Part shown: in pieces, positions 1 through 12,462 of the stretch | Numbering within the stretch: position 1 is the first letter of the stretch | Layout: each line of letters opens with the position of its first letter | Source: Iris pallida | Taxonomy: Eukaryota; Streptophyta; Magnoliopsida; Asparagales; Iridaceae | NCBI GenBank assembly: GCA_029216955.1 | Contig: JANAVB010004182.1 | Coordinates: 1-64,000, forward strand | Reading direction: 5' to 3' | DNA length: 64,000 nucleotides | Program-made: the position numbers and the translations under genes | The notes under the pieces: model-generated | What the model saw: the letters and a program-made list of their open reading frames with translations, nothing else | The model's database searches: none | Told to the model about the DNA's origin: nothing

Positions 1-138
1 ACGTCGCTACTAGTCGCCATTCATCGCCAAAAGCGACTTATAGCGACGTCGCCTACTGAAGTCGCTAAACTCATTATTATTAGCGATGTTTACTTACGAC
101 GTCACTAAGTATGTTACTAAAACATGAATTTGGTAGTG
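1..138. mobile_element. CACTA-like transposon terminus (3' end, partial)
   Basis: The first 120 bases hold many copies of GTCGC/GCGAC and TAGCGAC in both orientations, the kind of subterminal array seen in plant CACTA (Spm/En) elements. The array stops at a GGTAGTG end at 132-138, the inverted form of a CACTACC terminus. The rest of the element lies upstream of the window, so TIR pairing and the 3 bp target duplication cannot be tested. A Mutator-like end is an alternative. Confidence 0.4.
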
Positions 139-690
139 AACCCATAGGAACATTCCCATAGGTGGATTTGACTTCTAATGATAGATCTAGGTATTAGAAG
201 CTTTCAGTTTGGTAGATCTAGGTTTCTATCATGAGTAGTTGATTTCTATGCTCAATTTGTATATGTTACAATTTGTGAACACCATGTGTTCGATAAGTGT
301 CCCCAAAGAGATTTTGGTATCCTTTTTGAGTTGAGATTGGCTTGTATGCATTCTAAATAGATACATGGTGTTGTTTTATGGTATCCCATGACCACACGGT
401 TAGATTTGGGTGTATATGTATTCGTTGTCCAAATAGCCCAAATTCGTCATAGTATTCATCCATATTTTTAGCATAATAGCAACTTAGAATGCCATAACAC
501 CAACTCAGGATTCCGATTAATCTCCTATTTTTAAAAAAGAATCGTATGGATGTTAACTTTCCCCATATATATATATATATATAATATATATATATTAATA
601 TATATATTATAATATATATATTATATCTATATATATATTAACAGGCTAAATTTATTCTAGAACTTTCTGTAAAACTGTTTGAGTGGCAGG
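139..690 (+). repeat. LTR-E, left part (old Gypsy LTR fragment)
   Basis: The stretch at about 400-690 aligns by eye with the solo LTR segment at about 40980-41190: both run through a block ending in CGTCAT, a 'taatctc...ttttt' stretch and 'actttctg...tttgagtg'. It is therefore a diverged copy of the long Gypsy LTR family found five more times here. A TA microsatellite (about 566-642) has expanded inside it. Homology breaks near 690 and resumes near 3750, which implies an insertion between. Confidence 0.5.
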
Positions 691-1093
691 CTGTAAAAAC
701 CCCAAAGTTTTTTTAAAGTTTTATTTTAATATACTTATATACTTTACGGTATTTTTTGTGGACTTGAAATCAATATTTGTTAATATTTTGGTATCAAGAT
801 AAAAGCTACTATAGATATATAGATAAAATTTTAACAAATATACCTAATAATATACTAGAAAGGTATTTTTATTTTTAGGAATTTACAAAATTTTATTTTA
901 TTTTATAGTGCCTTATTTGTTAATTAAAATGTATTGTAAATAATAATGAATTATTTTGGTAATATTTAATAGTAGCAAGAATTGCTACTATATATGTAAG
1001 TAGGTAAATAGTTCAATGCATTTATCAAAAATATTTTAGGATATTCTTGTGAATTTTATGAAATTATATTTGAAATTTAATTAGTATTTGAAG

Positions 1094-1138
<45 letters not shown>

Positions 1139-3719
1139 TAATATATATATTATATATATATATAATCTATATATAATATATATATATATATATACATACA
1201 TTTGTAAAAAAAAAAAAAAGAGAATTCCTCAGGTGAACAGTACCCGCGGGGGGGGGGGGGGGGGGAGTGGAGGGGGCATGTTCAACCGAGCGGAATCCGA
1301 CCCCTTATATATACATGTTAACAAAAAAAAAGGGAATATATACATGTTAACAAAAAAAAAAGGAATAGAAGAATCAAAACCAAAAACCTAACACCCCAGC
1401 CTCACGCGAGCCTCCCCCACCCCTTGACACGCCACCCAGGCAACCGTGTGCCACCGGAGGTCTCGACCGCCGCCCCACACGCTGCCAGGCCGAGGAGGCC
1501 ATTAGAAACAACAGCAGCAAGCGATAGTCCTCGGCCTACTTCACAGCAGGATTGCTTCGTGCTCGATCGACCATTCGTCACGCCATTTTCTCTGGTACAA
1601 ACCTAACTTATACCTCTTCAACCTCGTATGTTTTTAATATAAATAGTAATTAAATCAAGTGAGAATTGATGGCAAAATCGATCGAAAACCTTTCATAAAC
1701 AGGGGATCGAGCAGGCCTAAACCCTCTGTTCGAAGGAAGGTTGCAAAGACATTAGCAATAATTTCCAAGATCTAATTGAACACAGTCCAAGACAACTTAT
1801 AAGGCTTCGTAAACCTTTTCGTAGATTTGAATATCATCGAATGAGCGTCGAGTGATCGATCGCCAAAAACTGGTAAAAACCTATTTTTAAAACTGTCCAA
1901 AACTCTGAAAAACCTCCGATACAACGTGTGTCCCACCAAAATGGACGACGTAGTCGCGAACCGAAGGCATTGAAAGGTGCGTATCGACTTTACAGACGTG
2001 TGGACTTTGACGAAATTCAAATTGGTCGCGTGTGCGCGACGAATTTGATGCGTATCCGTCAAAATTTACCGTATCGGCCTCTTTGTAAATTTCCTAATTA
2101 CGTTGTGCACGTTCGTCGTATCGAGACAAAACTTGTGCCAACAGAACTGTATCATTTTTCTGGTCCTGTATGCCAAGTTGGTCCGATTCTAAGAAGGTCG
2201 ATCGGAACGCCTATTTGGCGGGCCCGCGACCCGATCCAACGGGCAATTTTGTGCACGGTTCATCGGAATCCAAAATTGAATATACCGTTGGGTTCGTCTC
2301 CTCAAATCGAATCCGTAGATATGTAGTTTGACAACTTTAGAGACCATTGACATTGGCACGCATTTTGGTGCAAAACGGGTCCAACAGCGGACATCGTTTT
2401 GACCCATAATTATATTTTTGCCCTTGTTCCAGAATTGGACTTTTAGACAGGCGTTTCCTTGACATATCTTTTATTGCAAACACGTTTGTGGTGTTTATTT
2501 CAGCGTTTGAGGACATATGCGGGATTGGCTTTCATGTTTTACTATTCTGACGGTTCGAGCTATTGGACGTCGCCCTTTTGCACATAACCTCAGACAAGAT
2601 ACCTTGTCAATTTACTGCTTATATTTAGTCTACATTTTTGTTATTGCATATCACTGTTTACTTATTTCTATTGTCTTGTAGCTGTACCATTTACAGTTCT
2701 TGATTTATTGCCTGCTCAGTGATATTAGCTTTGCTTTAATTATTATCCTTGATTGCATATGGACCTAGAGTTAAGGGACTACCATTGTAGTGTATTGCAT
2801 ACCTCGACACAGTTGTACCATGAGTATTGTGAGATGAGTAGCATGTAGAGGTCCTTGCATGTTGGCTGATCACCCGTGCGCATGCGTTAGGTCTAACTGC
2901 TGATAGTGGAATGTTAGGAGACTTAGCAGTTAGTAGAGGTCCATGATCGCGAATGCGACTTGACAGGTACATTGGGTGGGGAGAACAATACCTGACGTAT
3001 GGGCTTCTTTGCACTTCCCTGATTACCTGTGCGCTCCTCCAAGACGCAGCCTCCAGGTTCCCTCTGACATTTTCTAGAGCGTTATGGACGTACCCCTTGC
3101 ACATGATGCCCTCTGACAATCTTCGGACGTTACGGACGTAGGCCCTGGTGCCCTATATGGAGACTATGCCGATCCCATTTACAGCCAGGGCTCATGCATC
3201 GAAGGATTGTTTCTCAACTGCATGTTCACTTTAGTACGGTTAGGTAATCCTAGTAAATGTCGTGTCACCCCCGTTCCATTAGTAGCTTGGAACAATGTCG
3301 CATCACGGAATAGTGTTCTCTCCCTTATCCTTGTTTGGTTGTAGGGGTAGTCCATTATTTCGATGATAAGATATTGGATCTTGTTACGATTGGTACTATT
3401 TTACTTTACTTGTGATTTAGACATATTATGTATATTCAGTTGTGGCATATTCTTTATGTATCTTGTTACATCCCTCTAAGGACCTGGTTATCTCTCCACG
3501 TGTGTGCTTTGTGACTTTGTAGGTGTTCTAGCCAAGGCTGTGATCTTCTCATTCTTTCGAAGATGATTGTCCTTAGTTCGTCTTGTCATTTTTATCTATC
3601 CTTTCCTTGTATATTCTCTCTTTTAATATAGTTGGTAGTAGATTTGTCTCCGTCCAACACATGTATAAAGACAAATTTTATAGTTGATTTATATTATTAT
3701 CCTTTATTTGGTGGATGAG
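691..3719. other. Unassigned insert inside LTR-E
   Basis: No gene is recognisable. The stretch holds AT-rich sequence, a TA tract (about 1098-1196), an 18-G homopolymer (1248-1265), two tandem copies of a 27 bp unit ending in an A run (about 1311-1371), and a GC-rich block (about 1390-1610) of the kind seen as leader exons in plant LTRs. Reading frames at 1772-2407 and 2736-3141 on both strands overlap each other, lack family resemblance and look like chance. The whole may be one further LTR or a solo LTR, but I found no clear TG...CA boundaries with a target duplication. Confidence 0.35.
1248..1265. repeat. Poly(G) tract, 18 bases
   Basis: A run of 18 G follows TACCCGC and is preceded by an A run (1207-1219). 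It is unusual in this AT-rich setting. It may be an insertion scar or length-variable; assemblers often miscall such runs. Confidence 0.8.
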
Positions 3720-5330
3720 ATTTAATTATAGTTTACTGTATTTTACAGCTTATGCATACACACGATGGTTCCATATAATGGAGTATACTTCGTATGTATG
3801 CCGCTGGCATGTCGACGTACTAGTCCTAGGTATTTTGGGACTGGGACGTTACATGCGTCCGAAAGAAGAATGCGTTTCGATGTTTTTGCGATTCTCGGAG
3901 CTTCCGGACACGAAAATGCTATCCATTTGAAGTTTGGGAAAGTTGATACGAAGGGATACGACATACTTTAACCATATAATTATTGAAAAGTTCTAATAGG
4001 TGCAGTGTTAGTTTTAAGTAGAAAAACTGACCATACGACATAGACATTTTGTGTATCCTATGAGCCGTGTAGTATGGATATCAAGTGAGTGCAGGTATCA
4101 TAGATTGTCAAGTATATATATGATATAGTACGTATTTATTATTATTTGGTAATTGTAGTTAGTGTTTGTTAGTGTTGATACAAGTGGTTAACAAGTGAGC
4201 CAAGTATAGATAAATTATGTGTCAAGGTATTAGAGTTTGGGACAAGGTACTAGTGTGATACTTGGGTACCATGAGGATATTGGTATTATGACACTCAAGT
4301 ATCATGAGTAAGGATAAGTGAGTATTAGGGCTTGGCTAAGGTATCATATTTGGTATCAAGTATTAGTATTAGAGTTAGTTGGATAAGTATCTAGGAGGAT
4401 AAGGTATTAGTCAAGATACTAAGATATTAGTAGAACTAGGTAATAGATAATATCAAGATGTCAAGTGCCAAGAGAGGATGAGTGAGTCCATGGTGTGTGA
4501 TTGGTAGTATGGTAAGCATAGGGTATCCTGGGATAATTTATAGGTAATGGAATAGAATGGTATATTGATATATAGGTTTATAGGTAACATATTGCTATAA
4601 TCTATAGCTATACATGTCATAGTGTAAGGAGTAGGTATCTTGGTATCAATTGTAGGTAACCTAGGGTCATATATATGTATTATATATCAAGGATCAAATA
4701 TAGGTATATGTACATATAGAAATAAGATACTAGAATACATGTTATGCTATATAGGGTATATGTAAGGTAGCCAGGGTATGGTTAAAATATGGGATGCTTA
4801 ATGAATTAAGGTATCATGACATATCATGGTATATGGTATATTTGTCAAGTATTAGATATAACATGGTATCCTAAGGATATTCTATCTATATATGTATATA
4901 TAAGTGTATATGTATATGTATATGTATAGGTAGTTAAAGTAATTCTAAGGGTAAAGATAAATACCATAGTAGCAAGATAAGCCATGTGTATGCATAGGAT
5001 AGAAAGGGTACAATATTATAGTTTATTTATATATGTATCATATGATACCATAGTATAGGAAACATAGGGATATAGTATATTATTTATACGTATAATATAA
5101 GGAGTTTTATTATACCATGTAGATAAGGTATAGGGGTATCTTGGTGTACTATGGCATGTAGGGTATATGAATATATATAGTATATGAGTAAGGGGTAATC
5201 TAGGACCATAGATAAGTGTACATGAGTATAGGCTTAGATATCCAGTAGGATAATAACATAGGTAATATTATGTAGAGGAAAACACTATTGACTATCGATA
5301 GGGGTATAATGATATCATATGGGCATTAAT

Positions 5331-5572
5331 AATATATATATCTATATAATATATATATATATATAATATATATATATATATAATATATATATATATTTTT
5401 TTATATATATTATATATATATATAATATATATCTAATATATATATAGATATATCTATTTGGGTATAAGTTATGGCATAGATATTGTTAGAGGGACGATAC
5501 TATGGGTATGGGTGTATATGAAAATAGAAATAGGGTGTATTATATGCTAGGATGCAGGGTATATATATAATA

Positions 5573-5611
<39 letters not shown>

Positions 5612-5665
5612 TATATATTATAATATTTTTATATTATATATATATATATAATATATATATATATT

Positions 5666-5701
<36 letters not shown>

Positions 5702-5727
5702 ATATATTTTTGTATATATATATAAAA

Positions 5728-5783
<56 letters not shown>

Positions 5784-5790
5784 CTCTATA

Positions 5791-5841
<51 letters not shown>

Positions 5842-5918
5842 TATTATATAAAATATATATAAAAATATATTAAAAATATATATATAAAAAAATATATATA
5901 ATATATATAAATATATAT

Positions 5919-5990
<72 letters not shown>
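5331..5990. repeat. Long TA-rich low-complexity tract
   Basis: About 660 bases of almost pure (TA)n with small A and T interruptions, broken by about 100 bases of ordinary sequence at 5455-5560. It abuts the left end of the foldback MITE. Its length in the assembly is probably not exact. Confidence 0.85.
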
Positions 5991-6338
5991 GCGGATCAAA
6001 GCTCCCTTAGAAAACCCCTAAAAGTCCCCTCACTCTAATCCGTAATTTAATGTTAAAATTAATGTTGATATTAATGTTAATATTAACATTAAATACTAAA
6101 ATTAACATTAAACTTAACATTAAAATTATATTAACATTAACATTAACATTAACGTTAACATTAATATTAACATTAACATTAAAATTAATATAAAAAATAA
6201 AAAAAATTTAATATTAACATTACATTAATATTAACATTAATATTAACATAACATTAATATTAATTAATATTAACATTAATATTACAATTAGAGTGAGGGG
6301 GGTTTTAGGGGGTTTTCTAAGGGGGGCTTTTGATCCGC
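5991..6338. mobile_element. Foldback MITE with about 50-bp inverted ends
   Basis: The left arm (5991-6039) begins GCGGATCAAA and ends CACTCTAAT. The right arm (6287-6338) is its near-perfect reverse complement, ending TTTGATCCGC. Differences are mainly in the lengths of the C or G runs. The roughly 250-base core is a degenerate tandem array of ATTAACATTA-type units with no coding potential. This is the structure of a non-autonomous foldback or MITE element. The left flank is a TA tract, so a target duplication cannot be read. I do not recognise the family. Confidence 0.75.
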
Positions 6339-7011
6339 TCGGGTAAATGTTTAGATATTGGTAAAGGGCATATTGATATATCTTACGGATAGGTAAAGAT
6401 AATGGTATATGTAATAGGCAATGGGCACATCCATGTATATGTAAGGATAATTGGCTAAGATAATCCTAAATAGTAGTAACTAGTAGAGATGTAAGATATA
6501 TGTATTGATACTTGGTATATTAGCTAGTATGGTTAATACCTTCAATGTATAGACCTAGAAAAAAGGTATGGGTAGGTATGGACTAGAACCTAGTTTAGCT
6601 AATGTAATGACCCTAGAACTAAGGTATTGACTAATAGTTAAGGTATTTGAGATACGGACTATGGTATTAGGTAAATGTGTGATACGGGTTAAGATACCAT
6701 GATACGGGATAAGTAAATAGATATAGACCAAGGTATTGCTATAATCATAGGTAGAAGTATATTTAGGATAATATACACTAGTAACTTATTAGTATAGCAT
6801 AAAAACTTAAGTATGACCTAATTTTGACTAGCGTTGACGAGTTGACCCTAAAAGCCAACCCTTTGGATAAATTGACCTAGTTTGACCATAGAAATCTAGT
6901 ATTGACCTAGTTTGACCTTCATAACCTAGAATTAACCTAGAAATTATATTTACTTTAGATATAAATGTTTAGCAAACCGAAACACCAATTGACATTTATA
7001 TTCATATTTAG

Positions 7012-7065
7012 GTCACTTGGACTCCGGTTCAAACACATATTTCTGTATACAACTCAGGACCATAG
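7012..7065 (+). other. 54-nt exon-like block in LTR-E
   Basis: It is bounded by ATATTTAG on the left and GCAAGTGCATTC on the right, so a GC-AG type donor is present. Its length is exactly 54 nt, the same as the blocks in the related LTRs at 12409, 16313, 24191 and 42340, although the sequence is largely diverged. A TTGACC array lies just upstream, as in the others. Confidence 0.45.
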
Positions 7066-7311
7066 GCAAGTGCATTCCATGCTCTCTTTATTTAATTATA
7101 GTTTATCTATTTTATTGATTTAGATATGTGTTCCTTGATTATTGACACATTGGTTACACGTGATTAGTATTCACAAATTCTATATATGTTTATGATGTTC
7201 GTGATTTCTATGCCTATCGTGATTACCGTGCTTATCTCACTTATCCTGTTACATATTTTGTGCTGTAACTTGAGTCCACAAATACTAGTCGGACGGGGAG
7301 GAAATGCCTTA

Positions 7312-7530
7312 CACTACAAGCAAAAGCATATTTTCCAATGTTTCATTTACATATTTTTGAAAATATTGTAAAAGTTAGATCTTTTACAACTTTTCAAATG
7401 AGGACATTGTAAATATTGATGATAACAACATTTTATTTTTAAATGTTGTGAACCTCTTTCTTTTTTACAACGATTTAGGGTAAATGTTGCAAATTTGATA
7501 TTTAACAATATTTTGTTTATAGATAAGTCA
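7312..7530 (+). mobile_element. CACTA-like transposon terminus (5' end)
   Basis: CACTACAAGCAAAA at 7312 matches the usual start of plant CACTA elements. It is followed by short repeats such as TTTTACAAC and ACAACATTTT in both orientations, typical of the subterminal region. I found no matching TTGTAGTG end with the same 3 bp flank; the GTTTGTAGTG near 8050 has a different flank. The element is probably truncated. Confidence 0.45.
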
Positions 7531-8203
7531 AATTCTTATAGGAGTTAGACATACGTGCTTAATTTTTGTCCTAAATTGGCTAAATTGACAAATCATTGAA
7601 AACATCGTGCCATGAAATCCTGCCAGTCCCTTCATTTAATTAATAAATAAATAAAAACATAATAAATAATCTTTTGCCCTATGTTCCTAAATCCACAAAC
7701 AAAAAAGTCCTAACAAAATCATGAGAAAAATGGAACGAGGATGGAGAGAGAAGAAAAAGAGGAGGAAATGTATGGAGTTTTAAAGAATCTCTTTGTGCAT
7801 ATTTTCCAAATCGTCTATTCTATAGTTTTGTTAGATAAAAAAAGTTCAATTAGATCTGATTCATAGTACCCTCCAAATCGTGCATCAAGTGAGAATTTGT
7901 TTATGAATCAGATCTTGCCTTCTTCATATATCTCTCTTGTTCTTTCTTATTCTCCCTTTTGAACACAATTTACCTTTGATTTTCTCTCTGGTGGCCACCA
8001 TTGGTAAAGAAAATTAGGACTAGGGTTTCTTTGCTTCTTTTTCTCTGGTGGATAAGGTTTGTAGTGAGTAATGGAGTGGAGATGAATCTAAGAGAATGTT
8101 GGGTAGCACAGAAAATGAAGGGACAAGTTTAAATTGGTTCATTAACGAGAATGGACCATAGAAGCCTAAAAAAGCATAATTATCATATGCGCTACTCACA
8201 AAA
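7531..8203. other. No recognisable feature
   Basis: AT-rich sequence with no convincing reading frame, repeat or RNA gene. It may be the inside of the CACTA-like element or its flank. A 63-codon frame on the minus strand (8020-8211) has no family signature. Confidence 0.4.
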
Positions 8204-8427
8204 AGTGCCAAGACTAAAGTTAACAGATGGTGCCAGACAATAAATAGCGCCAGGCATTAGATAGCGCTGGCTGACACGTGGTAGTCTTCTTGGAGAAGCC
8301 AAACGATAGTCATTATGACTAACAGCATGTCAGTCGAGGAAAATCTATTTTGAATCCCGAACGTACGACGCTCGAGGAGATTGTGTCAGATTTGTCATAA
8401 TGACTGACAATTGTCCCGTGCCAATCG
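8204..8427 (+). repeat. Left part of a Tat-like Gypsy 5' LTR
   Basis: The sequence carries GCGCCAGGC, GCGCTGGC and TGCCA motifs that recur in style at 25440-25500, just after GyA1. With GyA1 removed the two sides join through a palindrome, so this is the left half of the LTR that continues at 25409. The exact LTR start is uncertain. Confidence 0.4.
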
Positions 8428-9400
8428 TGTAACACCAGTTTCTAAAAAAAGGTAATTTTGAAATTATGTATTTTAATTTATTTAATTATGATATTTAAAT
8501 AATAATATAATTTTTGGTAATTTTTAATCATTTAAAACTATTTTAAATCATGACTTATGATTTTGGTGTTTTTCTAGTGAACCGTAGAGACTGGTTGACC
8601 TAGTGCCTAACCATGTTATTGGGATAATTATTTGTCATTTTAGCCCCGAGGGTATTTTTGTTATTTTTTAATTTTTGAATTTAATATATTTTTTAGGAAT
8701 TTAAATAATTTAATTGAATGGGTTGATTTAAATACTCATTTATTTATTGCCATGAATTTGGTTAGCCTAACCTAGATTGGACCTAACCTAATTAGTCATA
8801 ACTAGTTTAGTTAGCCAGTTTGAGAATTAGTTGATTTTGGTTAATGATTTAAGTCAAGTTTAGTTAAGTTAAGTGATTTGCTAAAGACTAGGAAAGAGCC
8901 CTTTGTTCTAGGCCACCATTAGCCTTGATTTATTCCTAGCCCTAGGATGCAACCTAGAAACCCTAATCCTAACTAAAAGTGGCCAGCCAAGACCCCCTTG
9001 CCTATATAATGTCTCCATAGGGATTTGTGCCTCTTTTTATTAGTTCTTCATTTTCCTAAAGAATAGGTAAGCCTTTATTTATTTCTTCATAGTTTAATCA
9101 ATAGGACTCCATTTTTATTATGATTTCTTCTATTGTTCTAATCAATGTTCTCTTGCTGATTGTGGAGTCAAATCTCAGATTTGCATTAATTTGGGGATTT
9201 TGGGGGCTTTGAAGAACTCCTTGGAAGAGACTTTTTGTGTTGGAGAACACCCATAGGTAAATTACTATCCACCCATTGAAATTAGGTTTTCTTTGCATTG
9301 ATACCTAGCCCTAGGTGTCCCGGTCCTGTAGGAATAGAGTTTGTAGATTTTTGTGTCCTGACGTGTCCGTATCGGACACGTATCAGATCTGTGCGCAGGT
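8428..9400 (+). repeat. GyA1 5' LTR, part 1
   Basis: It runs from TGTAACACC to the insertion point of the nested solo LTR and aligns closely with 19491-20480 of the 3' LTR. It contains the LTR promoter and two exon-like leader segments. The target duplication of the nested solo LTR (caggt) forms its last five bases. Confidence 0.85.
9002..9066 (+). promoter_or_regulatory. LTR TATA box and first leader exon of GyA1
   Basis: CTATATAAT at 9002-9010 is a plant TATA box. About 55 nt downstream the sequence reads GAATAG|GTAAGCC, a good 5' splice site at 9066/9067. A second donor-like CCATAG|GTAAAT follows at 9256/9257. The same order is kept in the 3' LTR (about 20093-20340). Transcription and splicing are inferred. 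Confidence 0.5.
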
Positions 9401-9806
9401 TGTCACTACCACTTTTCTAGCTTGAGGGTATTTTGTTCATTTTCAAAATTTTAGAATTTAATTTGAATTATTATTATTTATAATTAATGTGATTTTTGAG
9501 TGATTTTTAGAATAATTATTTTTGGTGTTTTAGAGACTTTGACTTAAGTTGACCTTGTAGACTAACCTAGTGGCTAACCTAGGTCTTGACTTTGTGATTA
9601 GGATTTGAAAACCTAGGTTGACTTAAGTTCATGAGGATTAACTCATTGGGATTAGTTTGGTGAAAATAGGAGCTAGTTTGATTAAGTAATGGCTTGTGAA
9701 GTCACAAGTCATTTTATGACTAATAGGCTTAATGGCCCATAGCCCACACCCATTGAACCAAGCCCTAACCATAGGAATTTGAATAGCCACTATGGTCAGC
9801 CCCTCC

Positions 9807-9866
9807 CTATTTATATGCTCTTAAAACTAGGGTTGCCTCTTTAGAAAACTTTGCCATTTGGAAGAG
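9807..9866 (+). promoter_or_regulatory. TATA box and leader exon in the solo LTR
   Basis: CTATTTATATG at 9807-9817 is followed by GAAGAG|GTGAGT at 9866/9867. A TTTGCAG acceptor precedes 9982, and a further donor CTATAG|GTATAAT lies at 10060/10061, outlining a second leader exon of 79 nt. Compare 59991-60052. Confidence 0.5.
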
Positions 9867-10264
9867 GTGAGTCCCATCCTTGTAAATTCCTAGAAAATTC
9901 ATTTCTTCTCCAAATTCCTTCAAACAAATTGCATTAGGACCTAATGTTAGTTTTCTTGCTGTTATTAATGAGTATTTGCAGGAAGAACACAATTTGAGGA
10001 AGTTTGGTGGTTTGTGGAGCTCTTCCCATTTGGGGATTTTGAACCATTGTTCACCTATAGGTATAATCCTCTCTATTTCATTTAAATTCTATAAAAATTC
10101 ATTTCTAGGTTGCCCTAACCCTATCCTAACTATAGGAATAGGGTTTCCCAAATTTTCGTGTCCTTTCGTGCCATTCTGGACACGTATCAGTATATTATTA
10201 GGTGTTTGATGAAATGCCCCAATGGGCATTTCGTGAAATTTTAGTATTTGTTTGAATAGGAAAT

Positions 10265-10790
10265 TAGTTTTGGGTCTTGTTACACATTTCTGTAGTTTGT
10301 GTCGTGTCTTAGTGTCGTGTCTAGGCTGCACGGACACGTGTACACATGGTCGTGCACACGCGCACGCGGGGCTGTGAGTGCCCTGCTGTTCGGGCCCATT
10401 TCCGACACGGACACGCGTCCCCGATGCGTAAACTTGACGCACATCATGGGGCAAGTCTGTTACCCCGTGTGTCAAGTTACACGGGCCTACGTGGCGTGTC
10501 GGACACGCACGAGCACGTGCACGGGTTTAGCGCTGCAGTTTTTGTTGAAAACGTGCACTGATACGCCCGTCGTGTCGTACACACACGACTTGGACAGGAT
10601 CCAGGGTGTCCAGTCGATAGCCCTAGTCTAGGTTGACACTGGGACACAACCTCATGGGTTGTGTCGTGTCGTGTCGCACATGAGAGTCGGGAACACGTGC
10701 ACGACGATTGGTTTCTCTGTGTGCACAGTTCACTGTTTTGTGTATTAAATTTGTTGGACGTTTGTGTCCACTTTTGTGGACACAACCATT
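10265..10790. promoter_or_regulatory. GTGTC/ACGTG-rich GC module
   Basis: A GC-rich island in an AT-rich LTR, packed with GTGTCG, GGACACG and ACGTG words in both orientations, including several ACACGTG (G-box core). Long overlapping frames on both strands are a by-product of the composition and are not conserved between copies. Equivalent modules lie at 13600, 20540 and 60480. Confidence 0.6.
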
Positions 10791-12255
10791 TTATAGCATG
10801 TGTGCATTATGTACTTTCATTACCAACCTCTGTATTAGGGTTTTAGATTAATTTTGATTATCAATTCCTTATTTCCCATTTTTTTACTGAAATCCATGTA
10901 TCTGTCATTCTGTTTTATTTCAGTTTACAAAATTGAACTTTGGCAATCTTTTTAAACTACTTAACACAATATATTACATGTTATTAAATGCCTAATAGGT
11001 GCACCTATGTGATATCTAATAGTATGTCGAATTTGGGTATGTTTCGATGTGATTTGATATTGATTTGGGTCTATTGATTTAGAAAAACTGAGATCATATT
11101 CGGACTGTTAAATGTTTTTTTTAAGGATTCATGAGAGTTAAACCTGAATTTACTTATACTTTGATTTCAATGTTTTTCTGCATTTTAACTGATATGAGGA
11201 AAGCTGAGTTTAGTTCTAAACCTGAAAATGGTTTTGAACCATATTGTTTACTGCAAATTAATTTCCCTTTTTGTTCATAGATAACTGAAACATGGAGTTC
11301 CAACTCTAAACTTATTCTCTGAGTTTGATTTCTTCAAAACCTGGGATGTCAATCCTGAGATTGGGAGTTGTTGTTGTGAACTGTTTTAGCTATAGGGTAT
11401 TACCTGTTAACTGTTTCTTGTAAACCTGAAATTGTATCAAAACCTGAAAGGGGATTATTGTGTATGGTTGGGGCATTGTTTGTTACTTAATTGATTTTAT
11501 TTTCCCTTCCTTAACTGTCAAACCCTGAGAACACAACAACCTGAGATTAGTTTAATTGATTTTTTTTTTTAAAACTGAGAATAGGTTGTTTTAACTAAGG
11601 GTGGTTTGATATATGTGAGAACTTGAGTTTGAATACTTCAATTTCCAAACTGGAACTGAGATGGGATGGTGTTCCCTGTTTTCCTGATTTTGTTCAGTAT
11701 GCCTTCAACTGTATTTTTCTAGGATTCATGTGCAGTGTTGAACTATTTTTGTTTTTCCCTTCCATGCTTCCACTTTGTTCACTTGGCACCAATCACACAC
11801 CACACTGTCTCTTGACAGTTTATTTCCTCACCCACCTGTCATAATTTATCTGCACACTGTTTATCCTATTAGCCACTATTTTTCATGTCCTGAACATATA
11901 CACACACCACAGATTCTTCACTGTTTTTCTCCACACCATCACACCCTAGTCACACACACATACACTTAAAATATGATTCCTCTCTCTCTGCACATGTATC
12001 CATATTTATTATAGTGTTGTACACATATATTAGTCATATATAGGATTGTGTGAATGTATGTATATATAATATTGTGTAATATGATGTGTATGATATATGG
12101 GTAATAGGGTATAGAGGCTATAGGTTATATACTCTATAATAGATTATAATCAATAACCAATGTGTGTATTGGTAGGCTTGACATGGTATTGCCTAGATTA
12201 GCCTAGTAAACCTAGAGTAGTCTTGCTAGACCTAGATTAGACTAGTTTGACCTAG

Positions 12256-12335
12256 ATTATACTTGGTTGACCTAGTTTGACTTCTAGGGTTAACCAGAGT
12301 TGACCAAGAGTTGACTTTGGTCTAGATTGACCTAG
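12256..12335 (+). promoter_or_regulatory. TTGAC (W-box-like) array, solo LTR
   Basis: A run of TTGACC/TTGACT words at roughly 10-25 bp spacing, about 75 bp upstream of the 54-nt block. TTGAC[CT] is the core bound by plant WRKY factors. Binding is inferred from the motif alone. Confidence 0.5.
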
Positions 12336-12408
12336 ATTCATGTAGAACGCATTGTAGTGCATTACATTTCTGTTCTGGACTTGTTGTGACTCGTACTGTT
12401 CTAAATAG

Positions 12409-12462
12409 GAGCCAGACACTACTCCTCGGACAGTACTTTTATCTCGGACTTTCAGTTAGCAG
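12409..12462 (+). other. 54-nt exon-like block, solo LTR
   Basis: Preceded by ACTGTTCTAAATAG (acceptor-like) and followed by GCGAGTACATTC (GC donor-like). It is 54 nt long. In the phase that joins to the acidic frame at 13093 it is open for 18 codons. Confidence 0.45.

Larger units (their letters stand above)
3720..7311 (+). repeat. LTR-E, right part (old Gypsy LTR fragment)
   Basis: Homology to the solo LTR at 41200-41320 resumes at about 3840-3990: both carry a GCGATTC...GGAG...TTCCGGA...CGAAAA block followed by TTTGAAGTTT and 'acatacttta'. Further down the family landmarks follow in the right order: a TTGACC array (about 6830-6930) and then a 54-nt exon-like block ending in AG|GCAAGT (7012-7065). 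Long TA tracts and a foldback MITE have inserted. The LTR is cut at 7311 by a CACTA-like end and its 3' part is not seen. Confidence 0.5.

Noticed and set aside
1772..2407. Overlapping frames of 72-132 codons on both strands
   Set aside because: No family signature, both strands open, and no promoter or splice context; probably chance in LTR-like DNA.
8050..8060. GTTTGTAGTG as the right end of the CACTA element starting at 7312
   Set aside because: The flanking 3 bases (agt) do not match the left flank (tta) and the inner TIR bases do not pair beyond CACTACAA.
10089..10846. Overlapping frames of 60-130 codons on both strands, also at 13601-13945, 20536-20911 and 60452-60779
   Set aside because: They lie in the GC-rich GTGTCG modules, where stop codons are rare by composition. 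Copies of the same module carry frameshifts relative to each other, so no protein is conserved.
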